Assembly: GCA_964620095.1 (NCBI GenBank)
Contig: CAZUGT010000204.1
Coordinates: forward strand, 1 to 64,000
Reading direction: 5' to 3'
Source of the DNA: JAJDXO01 sp964620095
Lineage (GTDB): Bacteria > Pseudomonadota > Alphaproteobacteria > Rhodospirillales > UBA2165
DNA length: 64,000 bases
Part shown: in pieces, positions 55,027-64,000 of the stretch
Layout: the number at the start of each line of letters is the position of its first letter
How positions within the stretch are numbered: the stretch's first letter is position 1
Made by a program: the position numbers and the translations under genes
The notes under the pieces: generated by a model
Database searches by the model: none
The model's input: the letters and a program-made list of their open reading frames with translations, nothing else
Told to the model about the DNA's origin: nothing

Positions 55027-57360
55027 ATGAGTGAACAGCCCCTCGGCAGTCCGGACGATGCGTCCGCCGCGCCATCGGCAGGATTTGCGTCGACGGTCAT
55101 CCGGAATCCCATCGATCCCGAGCACTTGGGTTCCGCCGCCCTGTCGCCGGGGGGCGAGTTTGCCGCCGGATCCTACCATAGCTTCACGCTGGTCTACACG
55201 GCGGGGAAATACGGCATCGACGACTCGGGCTCGCTCCGCATCTGCTTTCGGTTTGCGTCGGATCAGACCCGGCCTCAGTTCGAAAACCCCGAAGGACCCA
55301 ACTACACGGTCATCGAAGCATCGAACAACGCGGTGCTGGAGTATCGCTACGACCCCAAGGGCAATGTCCGGCCGTGGGACCGGACGCTGTACATCAAGGT
55401 CGTGCATGGGTTCCTGAAGGAAGGGGACACGATTTCCGTGCGGTTCGGGGTGACCGATCACGGCTCTCCCGGCATGCGTCTTCAGACGTTCTGCGAGGAC
55501 TCGTTCGAGTTCCACGTTCTCGTCGATCCCATTGCCACGTTCACCTATCAGCCGCTCGTCGAGCAGCCGAAGATCAAGATCGTTCCCGGTGAACGGGAGC
55601 GGTTCCTGGCCGTGATCCCGACGCTCCGGAGGGTTGGGGAAACATTCGCGCTGAAGTTCAAGGGCGAGGACCGGTGGGGTAATCCGTCGGACAAGGGCGG
55701 CGGCGAGTTCACCCTGCGCGCCAATATTCCCGTTTCGGGGTTGCCGGGAACGGCCAGCCTTCCCGACGGCTCGTTCAGCGCCGAAATCCCGGGCCTGTCT
55801 GTGACGGAAGCCGGAGATCTCGTGATCGAACTGCTGGACGAGGCCGGAAACCCGGTCACCGAGACCAACCCCCTTCGGATCGTCGAAGACGCCGACAAGA
55901 TCCACTACTGGGCCGACCTTCACGGCCAGTCGGAAGAGACGATCGGCACTGGCGATGCTGGCGACTATTTCGCCTTCGCCCGGGACCGGGCCTTTGTCGA
56001 CGCGACGGGGCACCAGGGCAACGATTTCCAGATCACCAACCGGTTTTGGCAACGCTTGGACAAGCTCTCGGCCCGGTTCGAGGAAGACGGAAAGTTCGTC
56101 GTCCTTCCGGGCTACGAGTGGTCGGGCAACACCGGTCTCGGCGGGGACCGCAACGTCTACTTCTCCGAAGAGGGACGCCAGATCAGGCGGTCGTCCCATG
56201 CGCTGGTCGAGGACCGGTCCGACATCGCCACGGACTGCACCACCGCCGCGGAGTTGTTCGAGACCCTGGCTGCCAACCGGGAATGGGACGTGGTGGTCTT
56301 CGCCCATTGCGGCGGCCGCTACGCCGATGTGAAGATGGCCCATGACGGCCGCTTCGAAAAATCCATGGAGATCCACTCCTCGTGGGGCACGTTCGAGTGG
56401 CTTCTCCATGACGCGCTGGAGATGGGCTACCGGACCGGGATCGTCGCCAACTCGGACGGCCACAAGGGCCGCCCCGGGGCCAGTTACCCGGGCGCCTCGC
56501 TCTTCGGCGCCGTCGGCGGACTCACGTGCCTCATCACCGGCGAACTGACCCGGTCGTCGGTTCTCGATTGCCTGCGCAAACGTCACCACTACGCAACGAC
56601 CGGCGGGCCCAACGGGCGGATGTATATAGGCGTCGCGGCGGCGTTCAGCCGAGACGCGACGATCTATCACGACGATCCGGCGATCGGCCCCGCCGAGGGC
56701 CAGCCGGGACGATCCGCGATCATGGGCGACATCGTACATTTGCCGGACGGCAGCGCCGAGATCAGCGTCGATATTCACGTCGCCTGCCCCATCGAACGGG
56801 TCGACATCTTCAACGGGCTGGACCATGTGGAGACCGTCCGGCCCTATGGTCCGGACGAGCTCGGCAATCGCATACGCGTTCTATGGGAGGGCGCGGAATA
56901 TCGCGGCCGGTTCCGTCAGGTGATCTGGGACGGCAGCGCCTTGCTCTCGGACAATCGCATCGAAGACGCCGCTCCCATCAATTTCTTCAATCCGGACAAG
57001 TCCCTGAATCGTCTCGGCGACAACGGCCTCGAATGGAGGGCCCTGACCACCGGGAACATCGGCGGATTCGACGTCTGGCTGGCCGATCCCTACGGCGGCA
57101 CCCTCAAACTGGAAACACCGCTCGTACAGTGCGGCATTCCCGTCGAGGAAATCGGATACGAGGACGAGATATTCGACCGGAGTGGTGTGCTGCCCCGCTA
57201 TTTGAAGGTATACCGCCTGCCGGCCCGGAACCCGCACCGCCGGATGACCTTCAAACGGACCATCGGCCTCAAGGATGACGGGGACAATCCGGTCTACATC
57301 AGGCTGACCCAGGAAGACGGAACGCTGGCCTGGACGAGCCCGATTTATATCTATCGTTAG
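55027..57360 (+). CDS. DUF3604 family protein (PHP-like metal hydrolase)
   Basis: This 777-residue protein has an N-terminal beta-rich part of about 290 residues. Next come the DUF3604 signature KIHYWADLHGQSEETIGTG (HxH-type metal site), VLPGYEWSGN, VVVFAHCGGRYAD and MEIHSSWGTFEW, and later IVANSDGHKGRPG. These are PHP-type metal-binding positions. The biochemical reaction of DUF3604 proteins is not well defined; they often occur near sulfatases. No signal peptide is seen. It is followed after 10 bp by the first sulfotransferase gene, so it is probably co-transcribed. Confidence 0.85.
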   Translation: MSEQPLGSPDDASAAPSAGFASTVIRNPIDPEHLGSAALSPGGEFAAGSYHSFTLVYTAGKYGIDDSGSLRICFRFASDQTRPQFENPEGPNYTVIEASNNAVLEYRYDPKGNVRPWDRTLYIKVVHGFLKEGDTISVRFGVTDHGSPGMRLQTFCEDSFEFHVLVDPIATFTYQPLVEQPKIKIVPGERERFLAVIPTLRRVGETFALKFKGEDRWGNPSDKGGGEFTLRANIPVSGLPGTASLPDGSFSAEIPGLSVTEAGDLVIELLDEAGNPVTETNPLRIVEDADKIHYWADLHGQSEETIGTGDAGDYFAFARDRAFVDATGHQGNDFQITNRFWQRLDKLSARFEEDGKFVVLPGYEWSGNTGLGGDRNVYFSEEGRQIRRSSHALVEDRSDIATDCTTAAELFETLAANREWDVVVFAHCGGRYADVKMAHDGRFEKSMEIHSSWGTFEWLLHDALEMGYRTGIVANSDGHKGRPGASYPGASLFGAVGGLTCLITGELTRSSVLDCLRKRHHYATTGGPNGRMYIGVAAAFSRDATIYHDDPAIGPAEGQPGRSAIMGDIVHLPDGSAEISVDIHVACPIERVDIFNGLDHVETVRPYGPDELGNRIRVLWEGAEYRGRFRQVIWDGSALLSDNRIEDAAPINFFNPDKSLNRLGDNGLEWRALTTGNIGGFDVWLADPYGGTLKLETPLVQCGIPVEEIGYEDEIFDRSGVLPRYLKVYRLPARNPHRRMTFKRTIGLKDDGDNPVYIRLTQEDGTLAWTSPIYIYR

Positions 57361-57370
57361 GACCGAATTC

Positions 57371-58522
57371 ATGAGCATCACCCTTAAGGAACGCCCAATC
57401 TTTGTCTTGGGCTGCCACCGTTCCGGCACCACCATGCTCATGCTGATGATCGGCGCGCATCCCAGGATATCCGTGCCGGAGGTCGCCTGGTATTATCAGC
57501 GGTTTCGCCCGTATCTCTACAGCTATGGGAATCTGAACGACGAGGAGAATTTCAGAACCCTCGCCGACGAAATGGTTAACGGCCTCATCCCGCCCTACTT
57601 CGGCATGAACGCAAATCCGGCGACCATCGTCGACGAGATCATGGCCGATGCGGAGGAGAGAAGTTTCGCCGGCATCTTCAATGCCGTCCTCGAGCGGCAC
57701 GCCCGGGAGGACGGAAACAAACCGCGTTGGGCCGAGAAGTCCCCCAACAACAGCTTCTTCATCAAACAGATAAAGGAGGACTTCCCCAACGCCCAGTTCA
57801 TCTACATCACCCGGGATGGTCGGGACAATTGCGCCGAAACCCTGCATTCCCGGCACGGCCTGTACAACATGGTGTCCGCCGCCGAACGCTGGAAGCTGTT
57901 TCTCGAAGCGGTGAAGCCCTGGCGGGAGACGCTGGACCCCTCGGAGTGGATGGACATCAAGTACGAAACCCTGGCTCGTGAGCCGGAGGCGACACTTCGT
58001 CTGATCTGTGAGTTCATCGGCGAGGAATACTCGCCGTCCATGCTCGATTTCCATCAATCCGAGGTCGCCCGGACCAGAGCCCGGGTGGTGAAGAACCCGG
58101 GGGGCGTCTCGCCCGCGCCGTTGGCCGAACCGGTGAGCGACCGCTTCATTGGCGTCTACAAGGAGCTTCTCAGCGTTAAGGATCAGCGGATATTTGCCGC
58201 CATCGCCGGGGATGTTCAGACGGAAAACGGCTACGAACTGGACTACGAGCCGGACGAGTTGTCCGAGGAGGCTCTCGAAAACTTCCGTGAGCAGAACGGC
58301 AGAATGCGGGCGTCCCTGTTGCATGCCCGCGGCCATATGCGGGACAGCTACATCGAGTGGCTGGTGGATCAGCGGGAAGCGCGGAAGCGCCAGGGCATCT
58401 GGACCGATGCCGATGTCCCCGACGAGTTCCCCATAGGCGATCCCAATGAGGACACCATCATGGGGCGGGGAGCGTCGAGGAAGTGGAAGACCGAATTTGG
58501 AATTCCGAGGCGGTATAGTTAA
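57371..58522 (+). CDS. Sulfotransferase family protein 1
   Basis: This 383-residue P-loop protein has FVLGCHRSGTTMLMLM near residue 12, the 5'-phosphosulfate loop that binds PAPS. FIYITRDGRDN near residue 145 is the 3'-phosphate-binding part, and AEKSPNN lies between them. It would transfer sulfate from PAPS to a hydroxyl or amine. No signal peptide or membrane helix is visible, so it acts in the cytoplasm. It is a tandem paralog of the gene at 58595. Confidence 0.9.
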   Translation: MSITLKERPIFVLGCHRSGTTMLMLMIGAHPRISVPEVAWYYQRFRPYLYSYGNLNDEENFRTLADEMVNGLIPPYFGMNANPATIVDEIMADAEERSFAGIFNAVLERHAREDGNKPRWAEKSPNNSFFIKQIKEDFPNAQFIYITRDGRDNCAETLHSRHGLYNMVSAAERWKLFLEAVKPWRETLDPSEWMDIKYETLAREPEATLRLICEFIGEEYSPSMLDFHQSEVARTRARVVKNPGGVSPAPLAEPVSDRFIGVYKELLSVKDQRIFAAIAGDVQTENGYELDYEPDELSEEALENFREQNGRMRASLLHARGHMRDSYIEWLVDQREARKRQGIWTDADVPDEFPIGDPNEDTIMGRGASRKWKTEFGIPRRYS

Positions 58523-58594
58523 CGGGCCGTTCGCCGGCGGAACCGCCGAATTCCGGTTCGCGCTCGCCGGTAGGACGGGAGAGAGGAGCGGGGA

Positions 58595-59722
58595 GTGGCG
58601 ATAACCCTGGATGAAGCGCCGATCTTTATCGGCGGGTATGAGCGCTCCGGCACTACCATGCTGATGCTGATGATCGGGTCCCACCCGCGCATCGCGGTTC
58701 CCGAGGTCACCTGGTACTACCCGAGGTTCAGGGCCTATCTGCACACATACGGCGACATCTCCAAGGAGGAAAATTTTCGCGTCCTTCTTCATGAAATGAT
58801 GTTCGGCCTTCTGGTTCCCTTCTTCGGGATCGAGGTAGACGAAGACGCCATACTGGACGAGATCATGACCCATGTGCCGGAAAGGACGTTTCCGGGCGCC
58901 TTCGCCGGTGTGATGAATTGGTTTGTGTTGAAAAAGGGCAAGCCGAGATGGGTGGAAAAATGTCCGCAGAACATCTTCCACGTCGCGTCGATCCTGGAGG
59001 ATTTCCCCAACGCCCAGATCGTCTTTATCACCCGCGACGGCCGCGACAGCGGGGCGACCTACATGCAGTCCAAGTTTGGGCCGACCAACGTGTATGCGGC
59101 GGCGGAATTGTGGAAGAAGTTTCAGGTCGCGGCGCGTCACTGGCGCGCCCGGCTGGACGGCTTCCAATGGCTCGATGTCCGCTACGAGGAACTAGTCCGC
59201 GAGCCCGAGAATACGCTCGAACGAATATGCGGCTTTCTCGGCGAGGACTACAGCCCGGATATGCTCGGGTTTCATCAAACCGCCTATGCCCGGAACCGGG
59301 GCAGGAATCCCGACCATGCGCCCATCGCCAGGCCGGTGACCGACGAGTTGATCGGCGAATACAAGCAGTACTTGAGCATTCGGGAGCAGCGGATCTTCGC
59401 CGGTGTCGCGGGTGAGGAGCTGACGGAGAACGGCTATGAAATCAATGTCGATCCCATCGAGACCAGCGCCGGGGACGCGGCATTGTTCCTGGAAATGGAC
59501 ATGCGCACCCGCGCGGCGAATTTCGATTTGATGGGGCATCAGTACGCGTTCAGCCGGTTCAACGAGCGGCTCGTCGAACGCTGGGAGGAACGCCGGCGGG
59601 AGGGAATCTGGAACGAGTCCGACCGGCCCCTGGACCAGGATCCCAATGCCCGCCTTTGGATGGAAACCATTGCCGAGCAGGCCCGGTTGAAGACCAGGTT
59701 CGGCACCCATCCCAAGGAGTGA
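58595..59722 (+). CDS. Sulfotransferase family protein 2 (tandem paralog)
   Basis: This 375-residue protein has FIGGYERSGTTMLMLM and VFITRDGRDSG at the same positions as protein 1. Long shared stretches include TMLMLMIG.HPRI.VPEV.WYY.RFR.YL..YG and EENFR. The acceptor-side part (residues 60-120) differs more, which suggests different acceptors. The start is GTG 58595, preceded by GAGAGGAGCGGGGA. The 72-bp gap from protein 1 suggests one operon. Confidence 0.9.
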   Translation: MAITLDEAPIFIGGYERSGTTMLMLMIGSHPRIAVPEVTWYYPRFRAYLHTYGDISKEENFRVLLHEMMFGLLVPFFGIEVDEDAILDEIMTHVPERTFPGAFAGVMNWFVLKKGKPRWVEKCPQNIFHVASILEDFPNAQIVFITRDGRDSGATYMQSKFGPTNVYAAAELWKKFQVAARHWRARLDGFQWLDVRYEELVREPENTLERICGFLGEDYSPDMLGFHQTAYARNRGRNPDHAPIARPVTDELIGEYKQYLSIREQRIFAGVAGEELTENGYEINVDPIETSAGDAALFLEMDMRTRAANFDLMGHQYAFSRFNERLVERWEERRREGIWNESDRPLDQDPNARLWMETIAEQARLKTRFGTHPKE

Positions 59723-59744
59723 AAGGGGCGCAGTTGGAGGATAG

Positions 59745-60932
59745 ATGGACATGGAGATTAACCCCGCGACCCTTCGCGGCGATTGGAGGTATCCGACAAG
59801 TGTGCGGTTCGGACCCGGCCGCATAGACGAGCTGCCCGGCGCCTGCCGGTCGCTGGGCATGACCCGCCCGCTGCTGGTCACCGACCCCGGCCTACTCGAA
59901 CTGCCGACGACGGTGGGCGCTCTCGGGGCGGTCCGATCGGCGGGGATCGCCGCCACCGTCTATTCGGATGTCAAGGGAAACCCGGTGGCCCGCAACGTCA
60001 TCGACGGCGTCGCCGTATATCGCGAGAACGGCTGCGACGGCGTGATCGCATTCGGCGGCGGTAGCAGTATCGATGCCGCGAAGGCGATCGCGAACCTGGC
60101 CGGCCAAACCCGGTCGATCTGGGATTTCACCATCGTCGGCGAAGATGTCGACGTTGACGATATCGCACCCCCGGCCCCGCTGATCGCCGTTCCCACAACC
60201 GCCGGAACCGGATCCGAGGTCAGCCGGGGCGCGATCATTATCGACGAGGAGGCCCAGACCAAGCGGAACGTGTCCCACCCGGACGCGATGCCCAATCTCG
60301 CCATCATCGATCCCGAGCTGACCCTGGACTTGCCGGCGGACATCACGGCGGCGACCGGCATGGATGCGCTCTCGCACAATCTCGAGGCCTATTGCACAAG
60401 GCAGTTTCATCCGTTTTCCGAGAGCGTCGCCTTGGGGGGCATGCAGCTCATCAAGGAATGGCTCCCCGTTGCCGTGCACGACGGCGGCAACCTTGCGGCG
60501 CGTACCTACATGATGGCGGCGTCCAGCATGGGGGCGGTCGCGTTCCAGAAGGGGCTGGGGGGGATGCACGCCATGAGCCACCCGATCGGCGCCGTGCATG
60601 ATGTCCATCACGGTCTCACCAACGGCGTGGTCATGCCCTACGTGCTTGCCTTCAATCGGCCGGCCATCGAGGAACGAATGACGATACTCGCCCGCCACCT
60701 CGGCCTGCCGAACCCGTCGTTTGACGCGGTGTTGGATTGGGTGGTGGCGTTGCGCCGGGACATCGGCATTCCGCATACTCTCTCCGAAGTCGGTATTCGG
60801 GAAGAACATGCCGGCCGGCTCGCGGCGATGACCGCCCAGGAACGGCCGGGCCGCAACAATCCGATCCCTCTCGGCGAGAAGGAGTCCCGGCGGCTCTACG
60901 CCATGGCAATCAACGGGGAGCTCAAGGCCTGA
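59745..60932 (+). CDS. Iron-containing alcohol dehydrogenase
   Basis: This 395-residue group-III dehydrogenase has GVIAFGGGSSIDAAKAIA (NAD-binding), AVPTTAGTGSEVSRGAII and the metal region GMDALSHNLEAY followed by MHAMSHPIGAVHDVHHG, with the expected Asp and three His. It oxidises a primary alcohol or reduces an aldehyde. It follows sulfotransferase 2 by 22 bp and is followed after 39 bp by a sulfatase, so it belongs to the same transcription unit. The substrate is not known. Confidence 0.9.
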   Translation: MDMEINPATLRGDWRYPTSVRFGPGRIDELPGACRSLGMTRPLLVTDPGLLELPTTVGALGAVRSAGIAATVYSDVKGNPVARNVIDGVAVYRENGCDGVIAFGGGSSIDAAKAIANLAGQTRSIWDFTIVGEDVDVDDIAPPAPLIAVPTTAGTGSEVSRGAIIIDEEAQTKRNVSHPDAMPNLAIIDPELTLDLPADITAATGMDALSHNLEAYCTRQFHPFSESVALGGMQLIKEWLPVAVHDGGNLAARTYMMAASSMGAVAFQKGLGGMHAMSHPIGAVHDVHHGLTNGVVMPYVLAFNRPAIEERMTILARHLGLPNPSFDAVLDWVVALRRDIGIPHTLSEVGIREEHAGRLAAMTAQERPGRNNPIPLGEKESRRLYAMAINGELKA

Positions 60933-60971
60933 ACGGCACGGATCCCTGGATTTCGAAAGTGGGGAAAAGCT

Positions 60972-62549
60972 ATGAACACGACCAATGAGAACCCGGGCGC
61001 TTCACGTCCGAATATCCTCTTCATTCAGGTGGATCAGTTGGTGCCCACCGCCTTGTCCGTCCATGGGCATCCGCTGGTCAAGACGCCGCACCTGGATGAG
61101 CTGGCCGCCAAAAGCGTCGTTTTCGAGAACGCCTACAGCAATTTTCCCCTGTGCTCGCCCTCGAGAGCATCCATGCTCGCCGGCCGGCTGCCATACAATA
61201 TTTCCCAATGGGACAATGGGGCGGAATTCTTCGCCGAGATTCCGACGCTCGCCCATTATCTGAAGGCGCTCGGCTATTCGACGACGCTCTGCGGCAAGAT
61301 GCATTTCATCGGCCCGGATCAATACCATGGGTACGAAGAACGGCTGACGACGGACATTTATCCGTCCGATTTCTCATGGACGCCCAACTGGGACCAGAAC
61401 TTCAGGAAGGGCGGCGGCATACGCGTGCGGAACGTCATCGAGTCCGGGCGCTGCATCCGGGGCTTGCAGATGGATTTCGACGACGAGGTCGAGTATCACG
61501 CAGTCCAGAAAATCTATGACCTCGTCCGACACACCGATGACCGGCCGTTCTTCTTCACCGTTTCGCTGTCGCACCCGCACCCGCCCTACGTGATCTCGGA
61601 CAAGTACTGGGACCTCTACCGGGACGAGGACGTCGATCTGCCGCGGGTCCCGGAGATTCCTTTCGAGGAATTGGATCCGTTCAGCCAAACGCGGGCCATT
61701 GCGATGGGGCATCAATATTACGACATTACCGACGATCACATCCGGACGGCGCGGCACGCCTATTACGGCATGATCTCGTACGTGGACGAGAAAATCGGGT
61801 CGGTTCTGGCGGCGCTGAAGGAGACCGGGCTCGACGAGAACACGGTCATCATCTTCACCGCCGATCACGGCGAAATGCTCGGCGAGCGCGGCATGTGGCT
61901 CAAGGACACCTTCTATGAGTGGTCGGTGCGGGTGCCCATGTTCATTTACGCCGAAGGTATCGCGCCCAGGCGGGTGACGAAGAATGTTTCCCTGGTCGAT
62001 CTGGTTCCGACCTGCCTGGAACTCGCTGGAAAAGAGGATGAGCCGGTCACCGAACTCGACGGTGACAGCCTGGTCAGCCTGATGCACGGCTCATCCGACG
62101 GTTGGAAAGACGAGGTGATCTCCGAGTGGTCGGCGACGGGTCACCCGGCGCCGTCCCGGATGGTGCGGCGCGGCAACTACAAATATTGGGTGAGCGAGGG
62201 GCTGCCGCCGCTTCTCTTCGATTTGGAGAACGACCCGGACGAACTGAAGAACCTCGCGGGCTGCGACGAGGTCAAGGAGGTCGAGCAGGGTCTGCGCGAG
62301 CGGCTGTATTCGGACTGGGACCCCGCCGCGCTGGGTGAACGCATTCGAACAAGCCAAAAGAGGAGGCTTTTGCTGCGCGACCTGACCGAAACCACCAAAA
62401 AATACTCGAACTGGGCGGTCCAGACGGTGCGCGACGATTCCCGGCGCTATGTGCGGGGCCGCGCCAGCAGCTTCTACGCCAAGGCGCTTCAGCGCTATCC
62501 GTTCGTCGAACCGGTGGAGCCCGACCACGAGCCGCATTCCGCCGACTGA
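60972..62549 (+). CDS. Sulfatase, cytoplasmic
   Basis: This 525-residue protein has SRPNILFIQVDQLVPTALSV with no signal peptide and the active-site CSPSR at C61. IIFTADHGEMLGERG and FFTVSLSHPHPPYV are further family features. The C-terminal 70 residues after the sulfatase core are rich in Arg and Lys (ERIRTSQKRRLLLRDL). It is the last gene before the binding protein at 62741 (191-bp gap). Confidence 0.9.
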   Translation: MNTTNENPGASRPNILFIQVDQLVPTALSVHGHPLVKTPHLDELAAKSVVFENAYSNFPLCSPSRASMLAGRLPYNISQWDNGAEFFAEIPTLAHYLKALGYSTTLCGKMHFIGPDQYHGYEERLTTDIYPSDFSWTPNWDQNFRKGGGIRVRNVIESGRCIRGLQMDFDDEVEYHAVQKIYDLVRHTDDRPFFFTVSLSHPHPPYVISDKYWDLYRDEDVDLPRVPEIPFEELDPFSQTRAIAMGHQYYDITDDHIRTARHAYYGMISYVDEKIGSVLAALKETGLDENTVIIFTADHGEMLGERGMWLKDTFYEWSVRVPMFIYAEGIAPRRVTKNVSLVDLVPTCLELAGKEDEPVTELDGDSLVSLMHGSSDGWKDEVISEWSATGHPAPSRMVRRGNYKYWVSEGLPPLLFDLENDPDELKNLAGCDEVKEVEQGLRERLYSDWDPAALGERIRTSQKRRLLLRDLTETTKKYSNWAVQTVRDDSRRYVRGRASSFYAKALQRYPFVEPVEPDHEPHSAD

Positions 62550-62740
62550 CCTTTTCGCCTTGAAGCGGGAAATCTCAGGAATGTCGCCTTCAATACAATT
62601 TCGTTTCCGGGCAAGGGCTAGAGTTTCATTCGTAGGCTGGCCCGCACAAAGACCCTCGATTGGAAAGAGTGCCAAGGGCAGGCCGACGGGGGCGCTGAAA
62701 GGCTAGGCGCCAGACAACAAATATTCGTGGGAGACTTATC

Positions 62741-64000
62741 ATGTCGAAACGCTCCTTGGTTTTCTCCATGGCCCTCGCATTGGGCTTCTCGGTGCTGGTT
62801 GCGTCCGGTAGTGCGTTGGCGCAGCGAATGCCGCCGAAGGACACGCTCAGGTTCGCGGGGTTCAGCGTGAAAGTTCTCGATCCCCACTTCGGCGGCGGCG
62901 GGAGTACGGAGTTCTTTCAATACAAGGTCTACGACAGCCTGTTCGCATTCGATGAAAACATGGTGGTGCGGCCCCAAATGGCTGACACGTTCACCTGGAA
63001 TGCGGACAAGACGAAGCTGACCGTCACCTTGCGGCCCGGCCTCAAGTTCCACGACGGCCAGCCGGTGCGTTCCGCCGACGTGGTTGCATCGCTCAAGCGC
63101 TGGAGCAACGGAAGGCGCGGCACCGCGCGGATCTTCAAACAGTTCACCAAGTCCATCGACATGTTGGATGACAAGACCATCACCTGGACCCTGAAAGAGC
63201 CGTTCGGGATGGCCATGGAGGTCTTTACTTCGGTCCGCTATCCCCCGGCGATCATTCCGGAGCGGCTGGCCAAAACGCCGCGAAATAAACAGATCAAGGA
63301 TTTCACCGGCTCGGGCCCCTATGTTTTCCTGCCGGACGAATATGTCCCGGGCAAGCAGCTCCACTTCAAGAAGTTCGAGGGCTACGTGCCCCGTTCGGAA
63401 CCGCCCAGCTTCACCGCCGGAGGCAAGAAAGTCTACGTCAAGAAGCTCGAGTGGAAAATCATGAAGGACGATGCCACACGGGTCGCGGCATTGAGGACGG
63501 GTGAGATCGACCTGATCCAGGAAGTCCCTCATGCGCTCAGGAAAGACCTGCTGAACGATCCTAACGTCGTCCTGAAGCCGCTGCGGACCGGCCGCCAGGG
63601 CCTTATCTTCATCAATCACCTTGCGCCGCCGTTCGACAACAAGAAGGCGCGTCAGGCATTGCTCTGGCTGATCAGCCAGGATGAAACCCTGACGGCGATC
63701 ACCGGCGATCCGGCGCTCTACCAGACCTGTCCTTCGGTTTGGACCTGCGCCAGCCCGTACGCGACGGACGTGGGGTCGGAAGCGATCATGAAGCAGGATC
63801 TGGAAAAGGCCAAACAGCTCATGAAAGAGGGCGGCTATAACGGCCAGACGATCCAGGTTTTCCAGGCCGGCAGCACCGCAACCTTCTCCAATGCGACGGT
63901 ACTGGCCGCGAATCTCCGCAAAATCGGCGTCAAGGTGGAACACCAGGCCATGAACCGCGGCGCGGCCATTGCGCGGCGGAAGAGCACCGTCGATCCCAAC
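62741..64000 (+). CDS. ABC transporter substrate-binding protein, family 5 (C-terminal part beyond window)
   Basis: The plus strand is open from ATG 62741 to the window end: 420 codons with no stop. The product has a signal peptide ending SGSALAQ, then VLDPHFGGGGSTEFFQYKVYDSL, TLRPGLKFHDGQPVRSADVV and TGSGPYVFLPDEYVPG. This is the family-5 (peptide/nickel/opine) binding-protein pattern. GGGAGAC precedes the ATG. Its permease genes should follow outside the window. It may bring in the substrate of the sulfatase region, but this cannot be tested here. Confidence 0.92.
   Translation, partial: MSKRSLVFSMALALGFSVLVASGSALAQRMPPKDTLRFAGFSVKVLDPHFGGGGSTEFFQYKVYDSLFAFDENMVVRPQMADTFTWNADKTKLTVTLRPGLKFHDGQPVRSADVVASLKRWSNGRRGTARIFKQFTKSIDMLDDKTITWTLKEPFGMAMEVFTSVRYPPAIIPERLAKTPRNKQIKDFTGSGPYVFLPDEYVPGKQLHFKKFEGYVPRSEPPSFTAGGKKVYVKKLEWKIMKDDATRVAALRTGEIDLIQEVPHALRKDLLNDPNVVLKPLRTGRQGLIFINHLAPPFDNKKARQALLWLISQDETLTAITGDPALYQTCPSVWTCASPYATDVGSEAIMKQDLEKAKQLMKEGGYNGQTIQVFQAGSTATFSNATVLAANLRKIGVKVEHQAMNRGAAIARRKSTVDPN

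Noticed and set aside
55003..56826. 607-codon minus-strand frame
   Set aside because: Antisense to the DUF3604 gene; composition is typical of a GC-rich shadow and no motif is present.
57299..59167. 622-codon minus-strand frame
   Set aside because: Antisense to both sulfotransferase genes; it spans two real genes and the spacer between them.
62618..63943. 441-codon minus-strand frame
   Set aside because: It is antisense to the family-5 binding protein, which has signal peptide and conserved motifs but no stop inside the window. High GC produces long antisense frames.

Overview
The window looks like a chromosomal segment of a heterotrophic alphaproteobacterium. This is inference: a partial initiator-tRNA of alphaproteobacterial type is present, there is a dense set of TRAP, TTT and ABC uptake systems for organic acids and sugars, and several catabolic modules each carry their own local regulator. 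The many sulfatases and the sulfotransferase pair fit a marine, possibly host-associated lifestyle, but no species can be named from the sequence alone.

Layout. 0-6.5 kb: start of a Rieske oxygenase (cut by the window edge), a phenylacetate-CoA-ligase-type enzyme, and a minus-strand operon of a TAXI-TRAP transporter, an alpha/beta hydrolase and a two-domain AhpD-like protein. The AhpD-like gene is interrupted by an in-frame UGA exactly where a CxxC cysteine should be, so it is best read as a selenoprotein (CxxU). 6.5-8.1 kb: degraded mobile DNA (terminator, IS3 and ATPase fragments, a repeat end). 8.1-14.4 kb: a catabolic set (AhpD-like, amidohydrolase, Zn-alcohol dehydrogenase, TauD-type dioxygenase, esterase, Gfo/Idh oxidoreductase). 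14.5-17.5 kb: a complete TTT transporter. 17.5-19.5 kb: a recombination scar joining pieces of an ABC binding protein, a RecB-like nuclease/helicase and a second TctA-TctB permease. 19.5-21.5 kb: hydrolase and MFS transporter. 21.5-22.4 kb: tRNA-fMet 3' end, terminator and repeat.

22.4-30.9 kb: a sugar-acid module. A TRAP transporter diverges from a PhlG-like protein, an enolase-superfamily dehydratase, a DapA-like aldolase, a GntR regulator and a UxaA-type dehydratase. Twin TGGTATACCA palindromes lie between the two arms. 30.9-32.2 kb: remnants of an SMP-30 lactonase, HipA and IS630. 32.2-41.1 kb: a polyol operon (ABC importer, polyol dehydrogenase, two PfkB kinases) with a SorC regulator. 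41.5-49.6 kb: an IclR-regulated ABC importer interleaved with two sulfatases. 49.6-50.4 kb: a serine-recombinase fragment and a second copy of a 46-bp repeat first seen at 7.2 kb. 50.4-64 kb: a sulfur-ester region with a beta-hydroxyacid dehydrogenase, a Crp/Fnr regulator, a toroid-like protein, two sulfatases, a DUF3604 protein, two tandem sulfotransferases, an iron alcohol dehydrogenase and the start of a family-5 binding protein.

The recurring logic is one importer, a short cytoplasmic catabolic set and one regulator per module, with decayed mobile DNA at several module borders. None of the four sulfatases has a visible signal peptide, so imported sulfate esters are probably cleaved in the cytoplasm.
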